Positions 25,286 to 34,146 are shown, numbered from the stretch's first letter. The stretch is 64,000 nucleotides of DNA from Agrobacterium arsenijevicii (GCA_000949895.1 JWIT01000007.1:248001-312000), one strand, 5' to 3'. Translations and numbers: made by a program. The notes: a model not told the origin generated them from the sequence alone.

Positions 25286-27211
25286 GTGGCTGGAAACGCT
25301 GAACTGATACCGATCCGGCTTTTTGGCACCCCGCGCTGCGATGCGGTGCGGGAGGCATTTTTCCCGTCCAAGGGTTTTGCCCTCACCGCCGCCCTTATCC
25401 TTGCTCCCAATCAGTCCCTTTCCCGCCAGCAGGCCGCGTCGCTGTTATGGGAAAACGTCGAGCAAAAACGGGCGCTCGGCAATTTGCGGCAGTTGATCCT
25501 GCGCCTTCAGAAGCTGCCCAACGAGGACGACGCCATCCTTCTGACCGAAGGAAACGACCTGAAGGCCGGAAAGCTGGCGCAGCGGACCGACCTTGCGATC
25601 TTTCTTGCCGGTGCAAGGGCCGAAGATCCGATGCAGCGGCTGCAGGCCCTGCTCGAATTCGGCGGAGATCTGCTGGAGGGGCTGGAGGCAGGGCAGGATC
25701 ACCTTTACCTCTGGCTGCTGTCTGAACGGCGCCGTCTCAAGGACCTGTTCTTTTCAAGCTATACGCCGCTTCTGGAGGAGTTGACGCGCTTCGGCCGCGC
25801 CAGCTCGAACAACATCGCCTCGCTTGCCGAATGCGCGCTGAAGATCGAGCCGGAGCGCGAGGAAACCTACCGCGCCGCCATGGCCGCCTATGCGCGGGTG
25901 GGAAACACCAGCGCCTGCGAGGGAATTTTCCAGCTTCTGATGGAACAGCTGCGCCAGGAGGAGCGCCCTCCGGAAGCCGAAACCGTGGCACTTCGGCGGC
26001 GGATACAAAGTCTCGCCGCAACGATAGTGCCCGCCGAACCGGATGAGGGCAACCGCCGGAAACCCATGGCAAAACCGCGCGTCGCCTTCAGCCGTCCGGT
26101 GCGGGTGGATGGGCTGTCGGTATCGCCGGTGATGAACGCCTTTGTCGAGGATGTCGCCAACAGTCTGGTTCGATACCGAACCTTTACGGTCCTCTCGCCG
26201 CACAGCACATTTGTGCTGACGCACGACCGGGCCGACGACAGCTACGCCATGTTGCGCGCGGATTACCGCATCATGTCCACGGTTTTCGACGATGCCCGCA
26301 TGTCGGTGGCGCTGATCGAGGAAGCGACCGGGGAAATCGTCTGGTCGCTGGAGGCGGTGTTGACCGCGCGGCATATTCACGCCGCCTTTCGCCTGCTGTC
26401 CAAACAGGTGGCCGCGGGACTTGCCCGCGAGATCGAACGGCTTCAGGTGGAGCCGGACCGCAACCACAGCGGCGAGGCCTACCGGCAATTGCTGGAGGGC
26501 CAGCAGCTTCTGCGCGGCAAATGTGACCTGCCGCTTCTGAGAAGAGCTCGCTCGATGTTCCGCAAGGCCGTCGATCTCGACAACAGCATGGCGGTTGCCC
26601 GCGCCCGCGTGGCGCAGAGCCTGCAACTGGAATGGCTGATGCTGGGCGGCAACGACCCCCATTTGCTGCATCGCGCCAAGGCGGAGGCCGACGCTTCCGT
26701 CGAGATCGACCCGGCCCTTGGCGTCGGCCACTGGATGTGCGCCGTGGTGGCGCTCTACCAGCGGGATTTCGACATATCCGCCGAAAGATTCTTCGAGGCG
26801 GAGGCGCTTGCGCCCAACTCCGCCGACCTGCTGCTCCAGCATGCCGATGCGCTCGCGCATTTCGGCGATGCCGAGACCGCGTGGGAGAAGTTTCAGCAGG
26901 CCATCGACCTTAATCCGCTCGCGCCTGATATCTACTGGTGGGCGGGCGCCAGCATCGCGTTCAAGCGCGAGGATTACGGCGCGGCGGTGGAATTATGCGC
27001 GCGGATGGAAAATGACGAGCCTGCATTGCGCGTCTTGACCGCAAGCCATGCGCTCCACGGCGATTTGGCCGCTGCTCAGGAAAGTGGCAGCAGGCTTCAG
27101 GAAAACTATCCGGGTATGACGGCGAGGGAGATCAGCAGCCTGTCTCCAGACCGAGACCCGATAGCGAATGAAAAGTTCTATAACGCACTTCGATTAGCTG
27201 GGATCAAATAG
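25286..27211 (+). CDS. SARP/BTAD-like regulator with TolB-like and TPR regions
   Basis: About 641 residues. GTG 25286 is preferred (GAGGGA six bases upstream); ATG 25262 would add eight residues. Residues 1-90 resemble the winged helix of SARP regulators (IRLFGTPRCD, SRQQAASLLWENVEQKRALGNLRQ), and 110-225 a bacterial transcriptional activator domain of helices (LLEGLEAGQDHLYLWLLSERRR). Residues about 265-385 look like the TolB/FlgO-like domain seen in CadC-type and cyclase-linked regulators, and the rest are TPR repeats (ERFFEAEALAPNSADLLLQHADALAHFGD). It lies eight bases before the 142-residue gene of the YcaO-TfuA unit, so it probably controls that unit from within the same transcript. Confidence 0.8.
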   Translation: MAGNAELIPIRLFGTPRCDAVREAFFPSKGFALTAALILAPNQSLSRQQAASLLWENVEQKRALGNLRQLILRLQKLPNEDDAILLTEGNDLKAGKLAQRTDLAIFLAGARAEDPMQRLQALLEFGGDLLEGLEAGQDHLYLWLLSERRRLKDLFFSSYTPLLEELTRFGRASSNNIASLAECALKIEPEREETYRAAMAAYARVGNTSACEGIFQLLMEQLRQEERPPEAETVALRRRIQSLAATIVPAEPDEGNRRKPMAKPRVAFSRPVRVDGLSVSPVMNAFVEDVANSLVRYRTFTVLSPHSTFVLTHDRADDSYAMLRADYRIMSTVFDDARMSVALIEEATGEIVWSLEAVLTARHIHAAFRLLSKQVAAGLAREIERLQVEPDRNHSGEAYRQLLEGQQLLRGKCDLPLLRRARSMFRKAVDLDNSMAVARARVAQSLQLEWLMLGGNDPHLLHRAKAEADASVEIDPALGVGHWMCAVVALYQRDFDISAERFFEAEALAPNSADLLLQHADALAHFGDAETAWEKFQQAIDLNPLAPDIYWWAGASIAFKREDYGAAVELCARMENDEPALRVLTASHALHGDLAAAQESGSRLQENYPGMTAREISSLSPDRDPIANEKFYNALRLAGIK

Positions 27212-27219
27212 GAGTCATT

Positions 27220-27648
27220 ATGTCCTCGCACTTCTTTATTGTCGGAAAAAAGGGTTTCGGCGTTCTCTTCATTCGTACGGCGCCGCTCAGGGTTGCGTCC
27301 GTATCGCATGAAACGATTGCCGCCTATGAAGCCAGCCATCCCGGTGTGGATGGTTATGCGCGTGTTGCTGCGGCGGCAAAATCCATGCTCGTTCGCCAGG
27401 ACGGCCTGCCCGAAAACGAGCTGGATCAGGTCCAGATCCAGGGCATCGAAGCCCTCGTCGCCGGCGGCGCCGTGGTTTCCGAAGCCGATTTCGCCTTTGT
27501 CGGCGAAGTGATCGACACCGGCTGGGATTTCAACCGCATGGTACAGGCACCGATCGAATCGGCCCTGAAGGCCGTCGGCCCGGCGGGTTCCGTCACCGGC
27601 GAGCTGTTCGACGCCATCCTTGCCGACGACACCAACGCTGCACCCTGA
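27220..27648 (+). CDS. Cys-free 142-residue protein, candidate substrate or partner of YcaO-TfuA
   Basis: The ATG at 27220 has AGGAGT at ideal spacing. The sequence contains no cysteine. It begins MSSHFFIVGKKGFGVLFIRT, a short hydrophobic stretch, then an amphipathic helical region rich in Ala, Val and Glu, with Gly-rich turns (VAGGAVV, VGPAGSVTGE) and an acidic end. I do not recognise the family and see no typical leader such as Nif11 or nitrile-hydratase type. It lies directly between the regulator and the YcaO gene and overlaps the latter. It is therefore the best local candidate for the protein modified by YcaO-TfuA or the pentein enzyme, or else a scaffold for them. This is inference from position. 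Confidence 0.7.
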   Translation: MSSHFFIVGKKGFGVLFIRTAPLRVASVSHETIAAYEASHPGVDGYARVAAAAKSMLVRQDGLPENELDQVQIQGIEALVAGGAVVSEADFAFVGEVIDTGWDFNRMVQAPIESALKAVGPAGSVTGELFDAILADDTNAAP

Positions 27649-28882
27649 TTGCGGTCCCGCAGCCTTGACCGCTGACGGTGCTCCCATTTCAGCGACAGCG
27701 GCTTCAGGGCATGCGGACGCTTCGTTCTTCGATCCCGGACTGCTTCGGCGGTTCGGGATTACCCGTGTCGGCGACGTGACCGGTCTCGACATCATCGGCA
27801 TACCCGTCTGGTTTGCAGCACGGCCCAATTCGCGCGGACTGTCGGTGTCACAGGGCAAGGGGCTTGTCGCGGAACAGGCCCGGCTTTCGGCGATCATGGA
27901 AGCGATCGAAGGTGCTGTTGCCGAAGACACCCGTAAACATATTACCGCTTTCGGCTCCATCAAGGAGATGCGCGACAGGGGCGTTCCCCTCGTTCCTTTC
28001 GAAACCGTCGGCCGGGTCGACCCGGACACTCTCGATCTCCAAAACCAGCGCGCCTGGGTGAAGGGAATATCCATACGCCAGCAAAGGGAGGTTTTTGCCC
28101 CTTATGAGCTGGTCGGCATGGATTTCCGCGCGGATTTCCCCTGGGACCGGCAAACCTTCCTCATGAGTTCTCAGGGTCTTGCCGCCGGTTTTGACCATGA
28201 CCACGCGGTTCTCCACGCCCTGCTCGAACTCATCGAAAACGACGCCTGTTTTCTGGTCGACACCTTTGAAACCCGCAATATCACGCCGGAACCGGTCCTG
28301 CTCCCGGCCGGGATCAACACTTCCTTCGACGCCCTTGTTCAGCGGCTTTCGAATATCGGCCTACCACCGCGCTTCTTTGACCTCACCAATACGCTCGGCG
28401 TGCCGGTGGTGATGGCAAGCCTGCCCCGGTCTGTCCACGCGCAGGACGGACTTGCGACCCGCAGTGCTGCCGGTGCTGCCTGCCGATTTGGCACCTATGA
28501 CGCGGCGATTGCCGCGCTGCTGGAGGCAATCCAGTCGCGATTGACGGATATCAGCGGCGCAAGGGACGATCTCTCTCCTCTGCGTTACCAGCGGGACATG
28601 TTTTCGGCGGGGCCTGCCACATCCGTGGTGCAAACGGTGGAAAGGGGTCCTGTCAATCTCGATTTTGCGGATCACGACACGGCTTTGCCGCCATGGCGCC
28701 AGCTTGCCGAGCATCTCTTCGCCGGCGGGATCGAGGATATCCATGTCTTTCCGCTGGAAACGGGCGTATCCGGCCTGCATGTCGTGCGGGTTCTGGCAAG
28801 CGGCCTCACACCCGCTGGCGGCGGCCTGCAGCGCATATCGCAGCGGACGCTCGACCGGTTCCTGAACCTCGGAGGCCTTTGA
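27620..28882 (+). CDS. ycaO: YcaO-domain ATP-dependent cyclodehydratase/thioamidation enzyme
   Basis: 420 residues from TTG 27620 (TTG 27665 is also possible; no ATG lies near). YcaO enzymes use ATP to activate a peptide-bond oxygen, giving azolines or, with TfuA, thioamides. The ATP/Mg signature SQGKGLVAEQARLSAIMEAI is present near residue 75, a second acidic helix LLELIENDA follows near 200, and EAIQSRLTDISGARDDL, a hallmark stretch of the family, lies near 305. The Pro-rich C-terminus of azoline-forming YcaOs is absent. The stop overlaps the tfuA start (TGATG), pointing to a TfuA-dependent, probably thioamide-forming, type. Confidence 0.93.
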   Translation: MPTTPTLHPDCGPAALTADGAPISATAASGHADASFFDPGLLRRFGITRVGDVTGLDIIGIPVWFAARPNSRGLSVSQGKGLVAEQARLSAIMEAIEGAVAEDTRKHITAFGSIKEMRDRGVPLVPFETVGRVDPDTLDLQNQRAWVKGISIRQQREVFAPYELVGMDFRADFPWDRQTFLMSSQGLAAGFDHDHAVLHALLELIENDACFLVDTFETRNITPEPVLLPAGINTSFDALVQRLSNIGLPPRFFDLTNTLGVPVVMASLPRSVHAQDGLATRSAAGAACRFGTYDAAIAALLEAIQSRLTDISGARDDLSPLRYQRDMFSAGPATSVVQTVERGPVNLDFADHDTALPPWRQLAEHLFAGGIEDIHVFPLETGVSGLHVVRVLASGLTPAGGGLQRISQRTLDRFLNLGGL

Positions 28883-29595
28883 TGAAGCCGGTGGTTTTTG
28901 CAGGCCCGTCCATCCACGGTATCGCACCCGAACAGATTTCCGGCCTCGATCTGCGCGGCCCCGCGGCCTGCGGCGATATTTTCGACGCCGTGCGGAGGGG
29001 TGCCCGGACAATCGGGCTGATCGACGGCCTTTATGGCGATTGCGCCGCCGTCTGGCACAAGGAAATCCTGTTTGCACTGTCAGGCGGTGTCACCGTTGTC
29101 GGCGCGGCCAGTATGGGGGCGCTAAGAGCGGCGGAATGTGCAGCCTTTGGCATGATCGGTATCGGCGAAATCTTCGAGGCCTTTCGCGACGGGCAGCGGT
29201 TTTCCGACGCCGACGTCGCAGTAAGCCACGCGCCACGCGAACTCGATTATCGCCCGCTTACAATCGCGCTGGTCGATGCCGAAGCGACGCTGGAAGCATG
29301 TCGCGGCTCTATCACCCAGGAGGACCACGACGCCCTGCTTCATGCCGCCCGCAAGCTGCATTTTACCCGCAGAACATGGCGTTCTATCGCAGCGGAAGCA
29401 GATCTCAGCCCCGAGACCGCAAATTTGCTGGCCGGAAACGCGGTTTCCGTCAAACGAAACGATGCGGCCAGGCTTTTAGGCATGCTCGGCGGCGAAGAAT
29501 TGCCATCCCCACCGCCGCAATCGTGGAAATTCCAGAACACGGTGTTCTTCCAGCAATTGGCCACGCGGCAGACGGCGGGAGAAAAAGCATCTTGA
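28882..29595 (+). CDS. tfuA: TfuA-domain protein, YcaO partner
   Basis: 237 residues from ATG 28882, with GGAGG upstream and a one-base overlap with the ycaO stop. The start KPVVFAGPSIHG and the following GLIDGLYGDCAAVWHKEILFALSGGVTVVGAASMGALRAAE match the TfuA core domain, first seen in trifolitoxin genes and later shown to act with YcaO in thioamidation of methyl-coenzyme M reductase and thioviridamide-type peptides, probably by delivering sulfur or opening a sulfur carrier. The stop overlaps the start of the next gene (TTGA). Family assignment is firm; the substrate here is unknown. Confidence 0.93.
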   Translation: MKPVVFAGPSIHGIAPEQISGLDLRGPAACGDIFDAVRRGARTIGLIDGLYGDCAAVWHKEILFALSGGVTVVGAASMGALRAAECAAFGMIGIGEIFEAFRDGQRFSDADVAVSHAPRELDYRPLTIALVDAEATLEACRGSITQEDHDALLHAARKLHFTRRTWRSIAAEADLSPETANLLAGNAVSVKRNDAARLLGMLGGEELPSPPPQSWKFQNTVFFQQLATRQTAGEKAS

Positions 29596-30737
29596 TTGCC
29601 GCCTTGCCCCCGTCTCTGGTGCCCGATTGCGGCGGGCCGATCCGCACGATCGCGTTTACCCTGCCCGCACCGTTTTTTGCGGATGACCGGACTGAAGGTT
29701 GCGTTTCACCGCTTGTTCCAATCGGAAACCTGCTTTCGGCTCTACCTTCCGATGTCACGGCCCTTGTTCTGATCGACCACGCCTGTCTCGCCTCCGCGCA
29801 AAACTGGCTCGACAGGCTGGCAATCCCCTGCGTCGCCGAACTGGTTCCGCTCAATGGCAACGACAGCGTTTCGCATCCGTGGATACAGGATATGTTCCAC
29901 GTCCGGGTTGGTGGTAATGGGGTTGTAACCGAACTGATGTCGGCGGTGGAAAACGCTGTTGCCGGCAGGCTCGCCAATCATCTCGGGGTTGCAACCGCGG
30001 CTTCGCACGTCACTTTGCCGGGCGGCAACCAGCTGGTCGGCCCGGACTTCCGGCTGGTGGGCCATTCCAGCCTGCAGGATGACAGGGGGATCACAAGCAA
30101 AACGACGACCGAGCGCCCGCAGCAATGGCAGCGGGTTCAGGCCCTCGACAGCAGGACCGTGCATAGTTTCGGATATCGGCCGGAAGACCTGAGCAATGCC
30201 TCGGCCTCAATCGATCTTTCCTTGATCAAAACGCCCCTACCGGCGATTGCTGCCGGAAAAATGCACCAATGCGGTTTTCACGTCGACCAGTTCGTATCGG
30301 TCACCGGTCTCCAGAGCGACGACCGCCCTCTATTGCTTGTCGCCGATCCCTTGGCGCATACCGGGTGCGATGCCCGCGCCGCCACGGATTTGAAGCGAAA
30401 ACTGGACGCCTCGGCCCTGTCGCTGGCGCGGCAAGGTTTCGCCATCGCGCGCAATCCTATTCCGGTTTCACCCGCCATCGATAACAACAAATGCCTGCCC
30501 CGGCTCTACAATAACGTCCTTGTTGAAAATATCGTGCGCTCCGGCCAAACGCGGCCATTCGTCTGGATCCCGCATTTCGGCGATGTGGAAGCGCTCGACG
30601 GTTTCGACGAAGATAACCGGCAACTATGGGAAAAGCTCGGCTTTTACGCCATCGGTGTGTCCGGCTGGAGCCACTTTGCGAGCCGAAACGGGGCATTGCG
30701 ATGTGCAACAAAGGTGATAAACCGTGACCCGGCATAG
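29592..30737 (+). CDS. Pentein-fold guanidine-modifying enzyme (arginine deiminase-like)
   Basis: About 381 residues from TTG 29592, which overlaps the tfuA stop. Several pentein motifs can be seen: GGNQLVGPDFRLVG near residue 145, QCGFHVDQFVSVTG with the His-x-Asp pair near 230, the YNNVLVE strand near 300, and a C-terminal catalytic-type Cys in RNGALRCATKVINR near residue 370. The order matches agmatine deiminases and peptidyl-arginine deiminases, which turn guanidino groups into ureido groups. The deviations from either subgroup are large, so I would not name the substrate. Coupled translation with tfuA suggests a second tailoring step, for example on arginine in the same target. Confidence 0.72.
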   Translation: MIAALPPSLVPDCGGPIRTIAFTLPAPFFADDRTEGCVSPLVPIGNLLSALPSDVTALVLIDHACLASAQNWLDRLAIPCVAELVPLNGNDSVSHPWIQDMFHVRVGGNGVVTELMSAVENAVAGRLANHLGVATAASHVTLPGGNQLVGPDFRLVGHSSLQDDRGITSKTTTERPQQWQRVQALDSRTVHSFGYRPEDLSNASASIDLSLIKTPLPAIAAGKMHQCGFHVDQFVSVTGLQSDDRPLLLVADPLAHTGCDARAATDLKRKLDASALSLARQGFAIARNPIPVSPAIDNNKCLPRLYNNVLVENIVRSGQTRPFVWIPHFGDVEALDGFDEDNRQLWEKLGFYAIGVSGWSHFASRNGALRCATKVINRDPA

Positions 30738-30869
30738 CATATAAACGAAAAACCGCCTTATTTTATCAGTAACGCCTCATAATACCCGCGGAAATTGTGT
30801 TGAATGTCTATCTTCAACAATATTAATTGATAGATATCCGATTTAAGAACCTCACAACTGGAGGAATTC

Positions 30870-31310
30870 ATGATGCAGGCCAAACTACCCAGCCCGATCG
30901 ATGTGCATGTGGGCACACAAATCAGAATGCGCCGCAAGTCGCTCGGCATGAGTCAAAGCGCGCTGGCGGGCCGGTTGGGCATCACCTTCCAGCAGGTCCA
31001 GAAATACGAAAAAGGCGCCAATCGCGTCGGCGCGTCCCGTCTGCAAGCCATTGCATCGGTTCTCGGCGTCGACGTCAGCTCGTTGTTCGCTAATGCGACA
31101 CCGGATGTCGGAAACGCGAACCCAGCCCTTGGCACTATCAATGCCATGCAGTCATTCGTGGCTTCGAATGAAGGGTTTTCGCTCAATCAGGCCTTTGCCC
31201 GGATCAAGAGCGTAACCGTGCGCAAGAGCATCGTCGCCCTCGTGACGTCGCTTGCAGCGACCGAAGCGGCGGAAAACACCAGCTCGGCGGAAATCAAAAC
31301 CGACGATTGA
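30870..31310 (+). CDS. Small XRE-family HTH regulator
   Basis: 146 residues after a strong GGAGG site; the start is ATG 30870 or 30873. Residues 14-70 are a Cro/C1-type HTH: QIRMRRKSLGMSQSALAGRL, then ITFQQVQKYEKGANRVGASR, a sequence typical of rhizobial PraR/PhrR-like regulators. The tail (80-146) is helical and may serve dimerisation. The 130 bases upstream are AT-rich and probably carry its own promoter. It follows the pentein gene in the same direction, but the gap and separate binding site argue that it is not part of that operon. Confidence 0.85.
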   Translation: MMQAKLPSPIDVHVGTQIRMRRKSLGMSQSALAGRLGITFQQVQKYEKGANRVGASRLQAIASVLGVDVSSLFANATPDVGNANPALGTINAMQSFVASNEGFSLNQAFARIKSVTVRKSIVALVTSLAATEAAENTSSAEIKTDD

Positions 31311-31404
31311 CGCAGGTGTGACGCTCGCGTGACGCTCGATGTGGACAATAATGAACAACGCGGGATCAACGCGTTTTCATACTGTCGACTGTCGAGAGGG
31401 AAGC

Positions 31405-31635
31405 ATGGAGTCTACCACAGCAATACTTGAAAACGACAATGCGGACGAGATTCTGGCCCTTGGAAGGATGGTTTCCTATCTTTGCCAGCGCTCTAAATCC
31501 ATGGAACTGGGCATGTCGACCTATTTCCTTGAAATGGCATTGCTGTCGCTGGCTCAGGACATCAATCTGCAGGGTCTGCCGCTGGCAGGCGCAGAGATGA
31601 ACGGCAACAGCTTCGCACACGCCGATCTGCATTGA
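31405..31635 (+). CDS. Small hypothetical protein
   Basis: 76 residues from ATG 31405, preceded by GAGGGAAG. The predicted protein is mostly helical (DEILALGRMVSYLCQRSKSMELGMSTYFLEMALLSLA is the core, with one Cys) with a polar His-containing end. No family is recognised. It lies about 95 bases behind the XRE regulator, in the same direction, and before the convergent metE gene; it could be cotranscribed with the regulator. Confidence 0.5.
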   Translation: MESTTAILENDNADEILALGRMVSYLCQRSKSMELGMSTYFLEMALLSLAQDINLQGLPLAGAEMNGNSFAHADLH

Positions 31636-31764
31636 ACCATCCGCGTCTGCAATTGCGCAGATCCGCGGGATAGTTCTGTTTGTATGCGGTTGCGGCTGGC
31701 TCGAAACCCACCGGGCGTAGATATTCGTATATCCTCCCCAAAGAATTTTAGCGAAAGCGTTTGT

Positions 31765-31790
31765 CGAGGCCCGGTTTTCACCGGGCCTCG
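31765..31790 (-). terminator. Probable terminator hairpin between metE and the upstream small gene
   Basis: CGAGGCCCGG and CCGGGCCTCG form a perfect ten-base stem around a short TTTTCA loop just beyond the metE stop. The U-run on the metE side is weak, so termination strength is uncertain; it may act in both directions between convergent genes. Confidence 0.6.
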
Positions 31791-31797
31791 ATTTATA

Positions 31798-34146
31798 TCA
31801 GAGCACCGCCCGCCGAAGTTCGGCAGCGGCCGCGACCATATTGACGAGCGCCGGCCTCACCTCTTCCCATTTGCGGGTTTTCAGGCCGCAATCGGGATTG
31901 ATCCAGAGCTGCCGGTCGTCAAGCCGCTCTCGCGCCAGCGCCAGAAGATCGACCATTTCTCCGACATCAGGCACACGCGGCGAATGGATATCGTAAACAC
32001 CGGGGCCGATCTGGTTCGGATATTTGTAGGTCCGGAAGGCATCCAGCAATTCCATCTTCGAACGCGACGTCTCGATGGAGATCACATCGGCGTCCATCGC
32101 CGCAATCGCATCGATGATCTGGTTGAATTCCGAATAGCACATATGGGTGTGAACCTGCGTCCGGTCCTCCACGCCGCTTGAGCAAATACGGAAGCATTCC
32201 ACCGCCCAGCCGAGATATTCTTGCCAGTCGCGATGGCGAAGCGGCAGGCCTTCACGCAGCGCTGCCTCATCGATCTGGATCATCTGCGCCCCGGCCTCCT
32301 CGAGATCATTGACCTCGTCGCGGATGGCGAGCGCAATCTGCCGACACGTCAGGCTCCGCGGAATATCGTCGCGGACGAAGGACCAGTTGAGGATCGTCAC
32401 CGGGCCGGTCAACATGCCCTTGACGGGTTTTTCGGTGAGCGACTGGGAATATTCCCACCAGCGAACCGTCATCGGCTTGGGACGCGACACATCGCCGAAG
32501 ATGATCGGTGGGCGAACGTATCGCGAGCCGTAGCTCTGCACCCATGCATGCTGGGTGAAGGCGAAGCCGGACAGCTGCTCGCCGAAATATTGCACCATAT
32601 CGTTGCGCTCGAACTCGCCATGCACGAGGACGTCGAGACCTATCTCCTCCTGCCAGCGAATGGTCGCTTCGGTTTCTTTCTGCAGGAATGTTTCATACTG
32701 CGAGTCGCTCAGGGCGCCCTTCGAATGCGCGGAGCGGGCCTTTCTCACCTCCGGCGTCTGTGGGAAGGAGCCGATGGTAGTCGTCGGGAAAAGCGGCAGC
32801 GCAATGGCCTGCGACTGCACCTTCTGCCGCTCGGCAAAGGCACTCGCCCGCTTCCTGTCGGCATCGCCGATCGTTGCGATGCGGTTCTGAACGGCCACAT
32901 CAGTCACTTTTGGTGAGGATGCGCGTGCTGCAACTGCCCTGGAGGCGGCTTCCAGTTCCGCAGCGGCAGTGGCCTTGCCTTCACCGAGCGCCCTGCCGAG
33001 CGTGGCAAGCTCAGCGAGCTTCTGGGTCGCAAAGGAAAGCCAGTTTTTCAGATCGGCATCAAGGCCGGTTTCCAGCTCGAGATCAACAGGAACATGCAGC
33101 AGCGAGCATGAAGGCGCGATTTGAAACGCTTCCGCACCCCGCACGGCAACTGCGGCTTCCAGCCGGCCGATAATCGCGGCGAGATCGGCGCGCCAGATAT
33201 TGCGGCCGTCGATAACGCCGAGAGACAGAACACGGCTTTCGGGCAGCGACTTCAGCACCGCTTCGAACTGACCGGGTGCCCGCACAAGATCGACATGAAG
33301 ACCCGCGACCGGAAGTACGGCAACGGCCTCCAGATTATTCTCGAGACCCCCGAAATAGGTGGCCACGAGGATTTTCAGATCCGGGGCGGCTTTCGACAAT
33401 TGCTGATAGGCCACAGTCAGCGCGTGGCGCTCCCCTTCGGAAAGGTCCAATACGGCCACGGGTTCGTCGATCTGCACCCAGTCGGCGCCGGCCGCATGCA
33501 GGCGGTGTAGCAACTCTTCGTAGACGGGCAACAGTTTTGGCAACAGATCAAGCGGCTTGAAGGCTGCCTCACGCGCCTTGGCAAGCTTCAGGAACGTGAC
33601 CGGGCCGAGAATGACCGGGCGTGTATGGATTCCCAGCGCCTTTGCCTCGAGAAAATGGTCGACCGGCTTTTGCGAGGTGAGCGCGAAATGCTGCTCCTCG
33701 GAAACCTCCGGCACCATGTAATGATAATTGGTGTCGAACCACTTGGTCATCTCCAGCGCCGGAACGCCCTGACCCTGGTGCGCATGTCCTTCATGCACAT
33801 GGCCGCAACTTGCATGCCCTTCGCTTTGGCTGCCGCGCGCCATGGCGAAATAGGTCGATAGCGAGACTTCTCCGCCCGTCCATCCGTAGAGTGACGGGAT
33901 GGCACCGACCATCGCGGCCGTATCGAGTACATGATCGTAGAGGGAAAAATCGTTGGACGGGATATGGCTAATCCCCTTTTGCTGCTGAAGCGCCCAGTTT
34001 TCGGCGCGCAGCCTGGCAGCGGTTTCGAGAAGTTCCGGTTCGGAAATCTTTCCCGACCAGAAGCCTTCGAGCGCGAACTTCAGTTCGCGATGGCGGCCGA
34101 TCCTCGGAAATCCGAGCGATGCGACTGGAATGGTCTTGTTTGGCAT
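31798..34146 (-). CDS. metE: Cobalamin-independent methionine synthase
   Basis: About 782 residues from ATG 34146 (MPNKTIPVASLGFPRIG), the usual MetE length. The enzyme moves the methyl group of 5-methyltetrahydropteroyltriglutamate to homocysteine. N-terminal residues GFPRIGRHRELKFALE and the C-terminal zinc-binding segments VHTHMCYSEFN and NPDCGLKTRKWEE are present. A His-rich insert, SEGHASCGHVHEGHAHQGQG, lies near residues 100-120 and is not a core MetE feature. Transcription or translation should be turned off by cobalamin through the riboswitch just upstream, so MetE is made only when B12 (and hence MetH) is limiting. Confidence 0.97.
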   Translation of the reverse strand: MPNKTIPVASLGFPRIGRHRELKFALEGFWSGKISEPELLETAARLRAENWALQQQKGISHIPSNDFSLYDHVLDTAAMVGAIPSLYGWTGGEVSLSTYFAMARGSQSEGHASCGHVHEGHAHQGQGVPALEMTKWFDTNYHYMVPEVSEEQHFALTSQKPVDHFLEAKALGIHTRPVILGPVTFLKLAKAREAAFKPLDLLPKLLPVYEELLHRLHAAGADWVQIDEPVAVLDLSEGERHALTVAYQQLSKAAPDLKILVATYFGGLENNLEAVAVLPVAGLHVDLVRAPGQFEAVLKSLPESRVLSLGVIDGRNIWRADLAAIIGRLEAAVAVRGAEAFQIAPSCSLLHVPVDLELETGLDADLKNWLSFATQKLAELATLGRALGEGKATAAAELEAASRAVAARASSPKVTDVAVQNRIATIGDADRKRASAFAERQKVQSQAIALPLFPTTTIGSFPQTPEVRKARSAHSKGALSDSQYETFLQKETEATIRWQEEIGLDVLVHGEFERNDMVQYFGEQLSGFAFTQHAWVQSYGSRYVRPPIIFGDVSRPKPMTVRWWEYSQSLTEKPVKGMLTGPVTILNWSFVRDDIPRSLTCRQIALAIRDEVNDLEEAGAQMIQIDEAALREGLPLRHRDWQEYLGWAVECFRICSSGVEDRTQVHTHMCYSEFNQIIDAIAAMDADVISIETSRSKMELLDAFRTYKYPNQIGPGVYDIHSPRVPDVGEMVDLLALARERLDDRQLWINPDCGLKTRKWEEVRPALVNMVAAAAELRRAVL

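Noticed and set aside
30758..30949. A 63-codon minus-strand frame upstream of the XRE gene as RiPP precursor for the YcaO-TfuA unit
   Set aside because: It overlaps the XRE start antisense, has no ribosome binding site, and is on the opposite strand from the operon. The Cys-free protein at 27220 is a better candidate.
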